From: Streptomyces sp. HB132 | GTDB taxonomy: Bacteria > Actinomycetota > Actinomycetes > Streptomycetales > Streptomycetaceae | Length of the DNA: 64,000 nt | Direction: 5' to 3' | Assembly: GCF_016909575.1 (NCBI RefSeq) | Contig: NZ_JAFBGA010000008.1 | Location: forward strand, 124,001-188,000 | Shown here: piece by piece, positions 33,309 through 41,612 of the stretch | How the letters are laid out: each line of letters starts with the position of its first letter | Position numbering within the stretch: position 1 is the first letter of the stretch | Program-made: the position numbers and the translations under genes | Notes under the pieces: generated by a model | The model's input: only the letters and a program-made list of their open reading frames with translations | Told to the model about the DNA's origin: nothing | The model's database searches: none

Positions 33309-34286
33309 TCAGGTCGACCAGACGACGTTGCCGTTGTCCAGGACGACCACCCTGCCGTCCGCTCGCAGGACCAGCTGGGCTCCCGGGTGGTCGTGGGTCT
33401 TGGAGGCCCAGATCGGGCGGTCGTCACCGTTGTGGATGACGAGGTTGCCGTCGGGCTGGAAGATCGCCCGGTGGTTCTGGCCGAAGGTCATCGCAGCCCA
33501 GATCGGCTTGCCGAACTCGTTGAGGACCACGAGGTTGCCGTCGGTCTGCATCACCATCTTGATGCGGTTCGTCGTCCAGGCCTGGTTGACCTGGATGACG
33601 CTGGGAGCCGAGATGGCCACCGTGCTCCAGTCCGGCTTCGGGGACGCCTTGGGCTTCGGCTTGGCCTTGACCGTGGCCTTGGGCTTCGTCGCGGACGGGC
33701 TGGGAGTCGGCTCCGGCGCGGGAACGACGGGGGCGACGGCCTTCGGTTCGACCGGCTTCGGCTTCTCCTTGGTCGGGGACGGGCTCGGCTTCCCGGCCAC
33801 GTAGTCCTCGAGGTCGGCGGGGGCGGAGTTCGGGTTGAGGACGGTGTCGGCACCCCCGGCCACCGGCCGCATCGGCGTGTCGTCCCCTCCCTTGTCGTTG
33901 GCGCTTCCCACCAGCAGCAGGGGTATGGCCACCAGGGCCGCGCCCAGGAAGGCGGCACCCGCCAGGACCGGCGTACGGGGACGGCCGCCGTTGACGCCCG
34001 TGGCGGTCTTGGTGCCGGGCGCCGTCACGGCTGCCGTCGCGACGCCGACCCCCTCCTCGGACGCCTCGGGTGCCTCGGCCTTGGCGGCCGCCGGGGCGGT
34101 GGCCGTGGCGTCCCCGGCCGTGGCGTCCCCGGCCGGGGTGGCGCCGGACTCCGCCTCGGGGGCGGCCGCACCGGCCGGTGTCTCCTCGGCCGGCACGGGC
34201 GACGCGGGCCGGGAGCCGGCCTCCTTCGCGTCGGGGGCGGCGGCCGCCGTCGTGTTCGCGCCGGGGGTGGGGGGCTGGGAGGACAT
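33309..34286 (-). CDS. Membrane-anchored protein with C-terminal B-lectin domain
   Basis: A 325-residue protein from ATG 34286 with AAGGAG seven bases upstream. Layout: ~100 residues of disordered Ala/Pro/Glu-rich cytoplasmic sequence, one transmembrane helix (about 107-132, AGAAFLGAALVAIPLLLVG), a Pro/Lys-rich linker, then a bulb-type (mannose-binding) lectin domain of ~100 residues with three sugar-site repeats (QTDGNLVVLN, QPDGNLVIHN, RADGRVVVLD). The lectin should lie outside the cell. Its N-terminal half closely parallels that of the ricin-type protein at 35617-36846, so the two are lectin-swapped paralogues at the edge of the T7SS locus. No ligand known. Confidence 0.8.
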   Translation of the reverse strand: MSSQPPTPGANTTAAAAPDAKEAGSRPASPVPAEETPAGAAAPEAESGATPAGDATAGDATATAPAAAKAEAPEASEEGVGVATAAVTAPGTKTATGVNGGRPRTPVLAGAAFLGAALVAIPLLLVGSANDKGGDDTPMRPVAGGADTVLNPNSAPADLEDYVAGKPSPSPTKEKPKPVEPKAVAPVVPAPEPTPSPSATKPKATVKAKPKPKASPKPDWSTVAISAPSVIQVNQAWTTNRIKMVMQTDGNLVVLNEFGKPIWAAMTFGQNHRAIFQPDGNLVIHNGDDRPIWASKTHDHPGAQLVLRADGRVVVLDNGNVVWST

Positions 34287-34759
34287 GCGGTTACTCCTTC
34301 TCGGTGGCGGAGCTGTCGGTGGGCAGCGAGGCGCCGGAAGAACACCTGCGAGCCCTCGAGGCGTTGGCGGACGTCGCGTCGAAGGGGCCGGGTCGCCCCG
34401 GTCCTCGCCGTCGGATTCCGGATGACCCGGCGCGGTGGCGGCCGCTGGTCCGACGCCTTTCCGAACTGTGAGGCTGTGCCGTGCGGCCCGGTCCGGACGG
34501 CCGGGCCGTGAGGCGCTGCACGTCGAAGAGGCCGATGGCGTACACAACGTAGCCCGTCGCGGCGAGAAGGGCCGTGCCCTCACCTCGACACCCACCGTCA
34601 CTTTGTCCTCCTCTGCCTCACTGCTCCCGGAAAGTTCTCCATACGGTCAGGAAACGGGCACGTCAGCGGCGCAAACGGACCCACTCCGAAGTCCTGTGGG
34701 CGGAACTCGTATGACATCCTGTTGGCTCCCCGATCTGATCAAAATGTCGGCGTGCGCGC
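34287..34759. other. Divergent intergenic region at the T7SS locus edge
   Basis: 473 bases between the B-lectin gene and the T7SS-associated gene. Apart from the ribosome site of the former I see no clear promoter hexamers. A plus-strand frame at about 34335-34471 (reading PEEHLRALEALADV and ending WRPLVRRLSEL) has protein-like periodicity but no start or recognisable family; it may be a decayed gene end. Confidence 0.4.
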
Positions 34760-35620
34760 ATGGCGTTTCAACAGCCGAGAATTCGTACAGACCCAAGAGT
34801 TCAGGTGGAGATGCGGCCCGGAGAGCGACAAGAGGGCGCGAACAGCGCCCCGTTCGTCATGCCCGAAGCCTCGGATCCGGCCGTCGAACCCGGGGCCGTC
34901 ACCGGCCACACCGTCGCCGCCGACACCTCCGGGATCCCCGAGGCCGTGAAGGCCGCCGCTCGCCGTGCTCCGGGGCACTGGGTCGGTGTGGTGGACCCCG
35001 AATGGACCGAGGAGCGCACGCCTGCCGAGTGGGCGGTGCTGGGGGAGTGGCAGTCGGACGCGAGCGGCAGCGTCGGGGAGTACCGCGCCAACCCGGCCTA
35101 CCGGCCCTCGGCACGCGTGCTCGGCTGGCCGGAGCCCACCGATCCGGTGGACGCCGCCGCGCAGCGGGCCGCCACCGGCTACGGCACGGTGGAAGAGGCT
35201 CTCGCCGCGCTCGCCGAGGCGGACGTCACCGTGGTGCGCGGACCGGACGGCGGGCCGCTGACGGCAGCCGGACGGGACGGGGCGCCGGTGGTCCTGCTGT
35301 TCACCTCGCCCGCACACGAGTTCATGTCCTCGGCACTTCACCATGACACGCTGCCGGCACGGGAACTGGCCCGCACACTGAAGGACCCCGGCACGATGCT
35401 GATGGTCAACGCGGGAGCCGCGGCCCCGTTGCTCGTCCCGGCGGAGAGCCTCCCCGGCCCCGCGCACGCCGCGGGCGACACGTGGGCGTCCGCGGCGGAG
35501 TACGTCGCTGCCGTCTCAGGTACCGCGGAGCACGTCGGGACCGCCCCGGCGGAACCCTCCGCGGACCGGACCGCCAGCTCATCCGACCAACTGCCCCCCA
35601 CCACAGGCAGGACCCCATGA
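34760..35620 (+). CDS. Type VII secretion system-associated protein
   Basis: A 286-residue soluble protein with a conserved streptomycete T7SS-associated pattern: APGHWVGVVDPEW, then PAEWAVLGEW, YRANPAYRPSARVLGWPEP and DPVDAAAQRAATGYG, followed by an SseB-like stretch that ends in LLVPAE. The C-terminal ~45 residues are low-complexity. There is no signal peptide or membrane helix. The ATG at 34760 has no visible ribosome site; ATG 34811 is a possible later start. Its stop overlaps the next gene's ATG. Found with T7SS genes in this genus; its molecular role is unknown. Confidence 0.7.
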   Translation: MAFQQPRIRTDPRVQVEMRPGERQEGANSAPFVMPEASDPAVEPGAVTGHTVAADTSGIPEAVKAAARRAPGHWVGVVDPEWTEERTPAEWAVLGEWQSDASGSVGEYRANPAYRPSARVLGWPEPTDPVDAAAQRAATGYGTVEEALAALAEADVTVVRGPDGGPLTAAGRDGAPVVLLFTSPAHEFMSSALHHDTLPARELARTLKDPGTMLMVNAGAAAPLLVPAESLPGPAHAAGDTWASAAEYVAAVSGTAEHVGTAPAEPSADRTASSSDQLPPTTGRTP

Positions 35621-36846
35621 CGAGTTCGTCCCAGCAGCCCCCCGCCTCCCCGAAGGCACGCGCCGAGTCCTCCGCCTCCGGCGGCGAGGAGTCGGCCGTC
35701 GGCACCGCGCCCACCGCCTCAGCCGCACCCGCGTCCGGATCCGCAGGGTCGACGACCGGGGCGGACGCCGGGAAGGCCGGTACGCGGACCACGGAGGCCG
35801 AAAGCACGTCCGGAGAAGCCGAAAAGGCGTCCGGAGAGGCCGCGAAGCCCTCGGGAGAGACCGCGAAGGATCCCGGCGCGACGGGAGAGGAACCCGCAGG
35901 ATCCGCGGCGGGCACGACCGCCGAGCCCGAAGCCGGCGCCCGGCCCGAGTCCGAGTCCGAGGCCGACCAAGGCGGCACCGCCGCCGCGCAGAGCCGCTTG
36001 CCCGCACTCGTACGGACCATGACCGCGACCGCGATCGGCAGGCCGGAGCAGGACGCCGGCACCGTGGGCAGGCCCGGCAAGGCGGTGCTCGCCGGGGCGG
36101 CGGTCGCGGGGGCGCTGCTCGTGTCGGTGCCCTTCCTGATACTCGTCGGGAACGACGACAAGGGACCGGAGCGGACGTCGGTCGCCGCCGCGGGGACCGT
36201 GCTCGACGGGAGCGGGCCGGAGGCGCCGGGTGACTTCGCGGTGACCCCGGCCGAGACCACTGCTCCGGCCGAGGACAAGAAGAAAGACGCCGACGAGCCG
36301 GTGGCCGAGAAGCCGGTGGAGAAGGTCCCGGTTCCGGAGAAGACGAAGGACGTGCCGAAGAAGGCCGCCGACCCGGAGGAAAAGCCCAAGAAGGAGAGCG
36401 CGGAGAAGAAGTCCGACGGCGCCGGGAAACAGCCCGCGAAGGCCGCTCCCGCCGTGACCCTCAGTGGGCCCGTCTCCTTCCGCAGCCACCTTTCGGGCCG
36501 TTGCATCGACGTACCGGGCCACGACTTCAGTGACGGCAAGGCACTCCACGTGTGGGACTGCAACGGCGCCCCCGCGCAGAAGTGGCAGTTCGCCTCCGAC
36601 GGCACCATCCGCATCAAGGGCCTGTGCCTGGACGTGGCCAACGCGAACTTCAGCGACGGCACCCCCATCCAGATCGCCTGGTGCAACGGCAACGCCGCCC
36701 AGAAGTTCGCTCTGAACGGCGCCCACGACCTGGTCAACACCGTCGTCGGCATGTGCGTCGACATCGCGGGCGCCAACCGGAACAGCGGGGCGGCGCTGCA
36801 GCTGTTGCACTGTTCGGGCAACCCCGCCCAGAAGTGGAGCACCTGA
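35617..36846 (+). CDS. Membrane-anchored protein with ricin-type beta-trefoil lectin
   Basis: A 409-residue protein starting at ATG 35617, overlapping the preceding stop. Residues 1-~145 are acidic, disordered and Ser/Ala/Glu-rich; a single membrane helix lies around 150-172 (AGAAVAGALLVSVPFLILVG); a Lys/Glu/Pro linker follows; and the last ~125 residues form a ricin B trefoil with the repeats CIDVPGHDFSDG, CLDVANANFSDG and CVDIAGANRNSG and QxW-type ends (QKWQF, QKFAL, QKWST). The trefoil should face outward and bind sugar, perhaps the cell wall. The N-terminal half matches the B-lectin protein at 33309-34286. Context suggests a cell-envelope accessory of the T7SS. Confidence 0.85.
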   Translation: MTSSSQQPPASPKARAESSASGGEESAVGTAPTASAAPASGSAGSTTGADAGKAGTRTTEAESTSGEAEKASGEAAKPSGETAKDPGATGEEPAGSAAGTTAEPEAGARPESESEADQGGTAAAQSRLPALVRTMTATAIGRPEQDAGTVGRPGKAVLAGAAVAGALLVSVPFLILVGNDDKGPERTSVAAAGTVLDGSGPEAPGDFAVTPAETTAPAEDKKKDADEPVAEKPVEKVPVPEKTKDVPKKAADPEEKPKKESAEKKSDGAGKQPAKAAPAVTLSGPVSFRSHLSGRCIDVPGHDFSDGKALHVWDCNGAPAQKWQFASDGTIRIKGLCLDVANANFSDGTPIQIAWCNGNAAQKFALNGAHDLVNTVVGMCVDIAGANRNSGAALQLLHCSGNPAQKWST

Positions 36847-36993
36847 CCGCAACGCCTCGACGCCGGGAGGACCGGTCCCGGAACCCGTTCGCACCGGGGA
36901 CGAGGCATGATGGCATCGTCGGCCCGCCGACACGCGCCCCCGGCGAAATGGGGGAGTTCGCAGAAGACGCCGCCGTAGCAAGGAGGTTGGTGC

Positions 36994-39900
36994 GTGTCGC
37001 GCCAGGTACTGTCGGTCGGCCCCACTGACCGCTTTTCGACGATCGGTGAGGCACTCGCCGCAGCCCGCACAGGGGCGCTCATCAGCGTCCGGCCCGGGAC
37101 GTACGCCGAGAACCTGGTGATCCACACCAGGGTCACCCTCACCGCCGCCGAGGGGCGGGGCACGGTGGAGATCCGGCCGCGTTCGGGCAGCGTGGTCGCG
37201 TTGCGCGCCGACGCCGTGATGCTCTCCGAGCTGACCCTGCGGGGCGGCGACGCCGAGCTCCCGGCCGTGGACGTGCGGCGCGGGCAGGCCGCGCTCGACG
37301 GCTGCGAGATCATCGGCGCCGCGTGGACCGCGATGCTCGCCGGGGGGACAGGTTCCCTCGCGCTGCGGAACTGCCGGGTGAGCAACCCGCAGGGCGCCGG
37401 CATCGTGGTGACCTCGACCACCCCCACCACCGTGGAGTCCTGCACGCTCGAACACCTGGGAACCAGCGGCCTGGTCCTCGCCGAGCAGGGCGAGGCACGC
37501 ATGCGTGACTGCACGGTGCGCGACGCCCGCGGCAACGGCCTGCTCGCCAACGGCGAGACCCGCGGCAACGTCGAGGACTGCGACATCTCCTCCACCGACA
37601 AGCCCTCCATCGCCCTGGAAGGGAACTGCACCGTCTCGGTGGTGCGCACCGTGGTGCACGACACCAGCACCGGTGTGCACCTGAGCAGCTCGGGCCGTAC
37701 GACCCTGGAGGACGTCCGCGTCACCGGGGCCTCCGGGAACGGGATCGCACTGGCCGGGGGTACCGACCCGGTGCTGCGACGCTGCCGCGTCTCACGCGCC
37801 CGCGGGCACGGTGTGCTGGTCACCGACCGCTCCCGCGGCACCTTCGAGGACTGCTGGGTCGACGGCGCGCAGGGCGCGGCGCTGCGGGTCGCCGGGGCCG
37901 CGTCCCCGGCACTGACCGGCCTGACGGTCCGCGACTGCGACGGTCCCGGACTGCTTCTGGAGGAGGATTCGGCACCGGAGCTGGACCGCCTGGAGGTGAT
38001 CGGCGGCTCGCCCGCGGTCGCGGTGGTCGGCGGCGCCAACCCGTTGCTGCGCCGGGCCCGGCTGGTGGAGCCCTCCGGCGACGGCATCGTGGTGAGCAAG
38101 GACGCCCGGGGCCGCGCCGAGGACTGCGAGATCGTCCGTCCCAAGGGCGCGGGTGTGCGCGTGGCCTCCGGCAGTACCCTCTACCTGGCCGGTGGCGGGG
38201 TCTCCGACACCGCCACCAGTGGGCTCATCGTGGAGGACGGCGGCAACGTCACCGTCCGCGACTTCCGCGTCGAGATATCCGGCGAGGAGGGCGTGGTGGT
38301 CGCCGCGGGCGGCGAGCTGACGGCCAACCGCACCACCGTGCACGCCCCGAAGGGGCACGCCTACCTGATCCGTGAGGGCGCACTCGCCTCGCTCAGCGGA
38401 TGCGAGGCCACCGGCGGATCCCAGGACGGCTTCCGGGTGGAGTCCACCGCGCCGGTCTCGCTCGTCAACTGCCACGCGCGGGAGAACGAGGGCGGCGGCC
38501 TGGTGCAGACCGTGCCCGGCGAACGTCTCGCGGTGGACAACCTGAACAGCGTGAGCAACGGCAAGCGGGATGCCTGGGGCACCGGCAGCGCCGAGAACAC
38601 CGACCCGGCCGGCTCCGGCGCCGCGGACGCGCCCCCGCCGGACCGCGCGGACGGCCCGCTCGGCGCCCTCAACGCGCTGATCGGCCTGGAGAACGTCAAG
38701 CAGCAGGTGCGTACCCTGGTCAACCTCACCCAGCTCGCCCAGCGCCGTGAACAGCTCGGCATGTCGGCACCGCCGATGAGCAGGCACCTCATCTTCGCCG
38801 GCCCGCCCGGCACCGGAAAGACGACCGTCGCCCGCCTCTTCGGCGCGATCCTGGCCGAGCTGGGATCGCTGCGCAGCGGGCACCTGGTGGAGGTCTCGCG
38901 CGCCGACCTCGTCGCCCAGGTCGTCGGCGGCACCGCGATCAAGACCACCGAGACCTTCCAGCGGGCCCTCGGCGGGGTCCTGTTCGTCGACGAGGCGTAC
39001 ACGCTCGCCTCCGACAGCGGCAACGGCGGCGCCGACTTCGGCCGCGAGGCCGTGGACACCCTGCTGAAGCTGATGGAGGACCACCGCGACGACGTGGTGG
39101 TGGTCGCGGCCGGCTACTCCCGCGAGATGGACTCCTTCCTCGCCTCCAACCCCGGCCTGGCCTCCCGCTTCTCGCGGACCGTCGAGTTCGAGAACTACTC
39201 CGTGCCCGACCTGGTCGCGATCATGGAGAGCATGTGCACCCAGCACCAGTACGAGCTGGGCGAGGGCACAGCGGCCGCCCTGGCCGCGCACTTCGAGGCG
39301 ATGCCACGGGACGCCGGCTTCGGCAACGGCCGTGCCGCACGCGGGGTGTTCGAGGAGATGGTGGACAGACAGGCGGTCCGGCTCTCCGAGCAGACGCAGG
39401 TCAGTGAGCACGACCTGCGGGTCCTGCTGCCGGAGGACGTCTCCGCCACCGCCGCGGCGGCGGCCATGGACACCGCCGTTCCGGACGACGACCCGCTGAC
39501 CCGCCTCGGCGACATGATCGGCCTCGCCGAGGTGAAGCGCGAGGTCGCGGACCTCGTCAACCTCATCACCACGGCCCGCCACCGTGCCGCGGCCGGGCTG
39601 CCGGTCCCCTCGCTCAGCAACCACCTGGTCTTCACGGGCCCGCCCGGTACCGGCAAGACCACCGTCGCCCGCCTCTACGGGGAGGTCCTGACCCAGCTCG
39701 GGGTGCTCGACCGGGGCCAGCTGGTCGAGGCGGCCCGCGCCGACCTGGTCGGCCGCTACATCGGCCACACCGCACAGCTCACCCGGGAGGTCTTCGAACG
39801 GGCCCGTGGAGGTGTCCTGTTCATCGACGAGGCGTACACCCTCACCCCGCGCGGCGGCGGCGCCGACTTCGGCCAGGAGGCCGTGGACACCCTGCTGAAG

Positions 39901-40305
39901 CTGATGGAGGACCACCGCGACGAGGTGGTCGTCATCGTCGCCGGCTACACCGACGAGATGGAGCGCTTCCTCGGCTCCAACCCGGGCCTCTCCTCCCGCT
40001 TCCCGCGCCGGATCGCGTTCGCCGACTACTCCTCGGAGGAGCTGGTCACCATCGTGCGCACCCAGGCCGCCAACATGGGCTACGAGTGCGGACCCGGCAC
40101 CGGCCCGCTGCTCAAGGAGTACTTCGACGCGATGCCCAGGGACCGTTCCTTCGGCAACGCCCGGCTGGCCCGTCAGGTGGTCGAGTCCATGGTCACCCGC
40201 CAGGCGGGACGGCTCAGTTCGCTGGCCGCGCCGACCCTCGACGACCTGCGCGTCCTCCTCCCCGCCGACGTCACGGCCGCGGCACCGAAGGTGGCACCCC
40301 GATGA
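36994..40305 (+). CDS. Beta-helix protein with two CbxX-type AAA+ domains (EccA-like)
   Basis: An 1103-residue protein with a good ribosome site (AAGGAGGT) before the GTG. Residues ~1-530 are a right-handed parallel beta-helix: short repeats of V-x-x-C-x-V/I with GNGI, GHGV and SGLI turns, as in pectate-lyase-like folds. Two AAA+ domains of the CbxX/EccA group follow, with Walker A GPPGTGKTTVARLF near 603 and GPPGTGKTTVARLY near 883, and Walker B VLFVDEAYTL and VLFIDEAYTL near 663 and 944. Mycobacterial EccA has a TPR N-terminus and one AAA+ unit, so this is an expanded form with another binding module. It should be the cytoplasmic chaperone-ATPase of the system. The stop overlaps the mycosin ATG. 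Confidence 0.85.
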   Translation: MSRQVLSVGPTDRFSTIGEALAAARTGALISVRPGTYAENLVIHTRVTLTAAEGRGTVEIRPRSGSVVALRADAVMLSELTLRGGDAELPAVDVRRGQAALDGCEIIGAAWTAMLAGGTGSLALRNCRVSNPQGAGIVVTSTTPTTVESCTLEHLGTSGLVLAEQGEARMRDCTVRDARGNGLLANGETRGNVEDCDISSTDKPSIALEGNCTVSVVRTVVHDTSTGVHLSSSGRTTLEDVRVTGASGNGIALAGGTDPVLRRCRVSRARGHGVLVTDRSRGTFEDCWVDGAQGAALRVAGAASPALTGLTVRDCDGPGLLLEEDSAPELDRLEVIGGSPAVAVVGGANPLLRRARLVEPSGDGIVVSKDARGRAEDCEIVRPKGAGVRVASGSTLYLAGGGVSDTATSGLIVEDGGNVTVRDFRVEISGEEGVVVAAGGELTANRTTVHAPKGHAYLIREGALASLSGCEATGGSQDGFRVESTAPVSLVNCHARENEGGGLVQTVPGERLAVDNLNSVSNGKRDAWGTGSAENTDPAGSGAADAPPPDRADGPLGALNALIGLENVKQQVRTLVNLTQLAQRREQLGMSAPPMSRHLIFAGPPGTGKTTVARLFGAILAELGSLRSGHLVEVSRADLVAQVVGGTAIKTTETFQRALGGVLFVDEAYTLASDSGNGGADFGREAVDTLLKLMEDHRDDVVVVAAGYSREMDSFLASNPGLASRFSRTVEFENYSVPDLVAIMESMCTQHQYELGEGTAAALAAHFEAMPRDAGFGNGRAARGVFEEMVDRQAVRLSEQTQVSEHDLRVLLPEDVSATAAAAAMDTAVPDDDPLTRLGDMIGLAEVKREVADLVNLITTARHRAAAGLPVPSLSNHLVFTGPPGTGKTTVARLYGEVLTQLGVLDRGQLVEAARADLVGRYIGHTAQLTREVFERARGGVLFIDEAYTLTPRGGGADFGQEAVDTLLKLMEDHRDEVVVIVAGYTDEMERFLGSNPGLSSRFPRRIAFADYSSEELVTIVRTQAANMGYECGPGTGPLLKEYFDAMPRDRSFGNARLARQVVESMVTRQAGRLSSLAAPTLDDLRVLLPADVTAAAPKVAPR

Positions 40306-41546
40306 GCCCTCAGGGGAACGGGGCCGCCCGCCTGCTGTCCGGTGCCGGCCTCGCCGCCGCGCTGCTGCTGCCCACTGCCCTTCCGGCGCAGGCGGCACCC
40401 CCCTCGCGCGTCCCCGCGGCCGACGGGAAGAAGGGCCAGGAACTGCCCGGGATGCCCTCCGCCCTGGACCCCGAGGCCGAGGAGGTGGTCTGCACCCCGG
40501 CCTCCCGCGAGACGGCGAAGAAGCAGGACTGGTCGCGCCAGCGCCTGGACCTGGACCGACTGCACCAGCACAGCACCGGTGCCGGGGTGACCGTCGCGCT
40601 GATCGGCACCGGTGTCGCCCCCGGCGCGGCCGGGCTCAAGGGCCGGGTCACCGCCGCCGGTGAGGCCGCCGACGACTGCGTCGGGAGCGGCACCTTCCTG
40701 GCCGGGCTGATCGCCGGGACCGGCGGTGATAGCCCCCGCCTGGCCGGAGTGGCCCCTGGTGCGAAGGTCCTGGCCCTGCGCGGCACCGACCGACGCGGCC
40801 TGGCGAGCGCCGACCTGGTGGTGGACGCGCTGCGTGCGGCGACCGAGGCACGCGCCGAGGTGATAGCGGTGGCGGTGGCCCTGCCGCGGCAGGACGCGGC
40901 GCTGAGCAGCGCGGTCGCGGAGGCCCGCCGCACGGGCGCGGTCGTGGTCGCGGCGGCCGCCCCTGACCCGCCGTCCCGGGGCGGGTCCGACGAGGTACCG
41001 TCCCGCACCTACTGGCCGGCGGGTGAGCCCGGTGTCATCTCGGTCGCCGACATGCTTCCCGGCGGCGCCCGCCCGGAGGGCTCCCTGCCCACCGACGGCG
41101 TCGACCTGGCCGCACCGGGCGCGGGGGTTGTCTCCGGCGGCCCGCGTGGCACGGGCCACTACCTCGGCGGAGGCGTCCAGGTGGCCACCGCCTACGCCGC
41201 GGGGGCCGCAGCGGCCGTCCGCGCCGCCCACCCCGACGCCTCGCCGGACGACGTGATCCGCCGTCTGACGGCCACCGCCTACCCCGCCGACATCCCTCAG
41301 CTGGACGCCTACGCCGCCGTCACCACGGTCCTCGGTGCCGCCGCGTCCGCCGGCGACAAGGACGCCGCGGAACCCGTGACCGTCCGCGACACCTCCGCCG
41401 CCGACCGCGCCACCGGCCGGGCCACCCTCTTCGTACTGCTGGGCTCCGCCGCCGTCCTCGCCGTCCTCTGGGCCGGTTTCGCCCTGTCCCGGGCCCGCGC
41501 CCGGGGGTGGCGCCCGGCGGGAGCGGCCGGCACGGCATCGGACTGA
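40302..41546 (+). CDS. Mycosin-like subtilase with lost catalytic residues
   Basis: A 414-residue protein: signal peptide (LAAALLLPTALPAQA), an S8 subtilase domain of the mycosin (MycP) type, and a C-terminal membrane helix (ATLFVLLGSAAVLAVLWAG) with basic tail, the standard MycP layout. However, the three catalytic positions are changed. The Asp of the usual IDTGV is Gly102 (LIGTGV), the His of HGT is Ser129 (GSGTFLAG), and the Ser of GTSFA is Gln293 (GGVQVATAY). The usual oxyanion Asn region also reads AAAAPDP. It is therefore expected to be proteolytically inactive. Mycosins also stabilise the T7SS membrane complex, a role that does not need catalysis. Confidence 0.85.
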   Translation: MSPQGNGAARLLSGAGLAAALLLPTALPAQAAPPSRVPAADGKKGQELPGMPSALDPEAEEVVCTPASRETAKKQDWSRQRLDLDRLHQHSTGAGVTVALIGTGVAPGAAGLKGRVTAAGEAADDCVGSGTFLAGLIAGTGGDSPRLAGVAPGAKVLALRGTDRRGLASADLVVDALRAATEARAEVIAVAVALPRQDAALSSAVAEARRTGAVVVAAAAPDPPSRGGSDEVPSRTYWPAGEPGVISVADMLPGGARPEGSLPTDGVDLAAPGAGVVSGGPRGTGHYLGGGVQVATAYAAGAAAAVRAAHPDASPDDVIRRLTATAYPADIPQLDAYAAVTTVLGAAASAGDKDAAEPVTVRDTSAADRATGRATLFVLLGSAAVLAVLWAGFALSRARARGWRPAGAAGTASD

Positions 41547-41557
41547 TCAGGGGCCTG

Positions 41558-41601
41558 ACGACGACACCCTCCTGAGGTACGCCTCAGGAGGGTGTCGTCG
41601 T
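41558..41601. terminator. Bidirectional terminator between mycosin and eccC genes
   Basis: A perfect 20-bp stem (ACGACGACACCCTCCTGAGG with its complement) and a 4-base loop (TACG), centred between two convergent stop codons at 41546 and 41613. Confidence 0.8.
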
Positions 41602-41612
41602 TCCGCGTTGTG

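Noticed and set aside
34335-34471. Possible gene end upstream of the T7SS-associated protein
   Set aside because: Protein-like composition but no start codon with a ribosome site and no recognisable family; noted only as a possible remnant.
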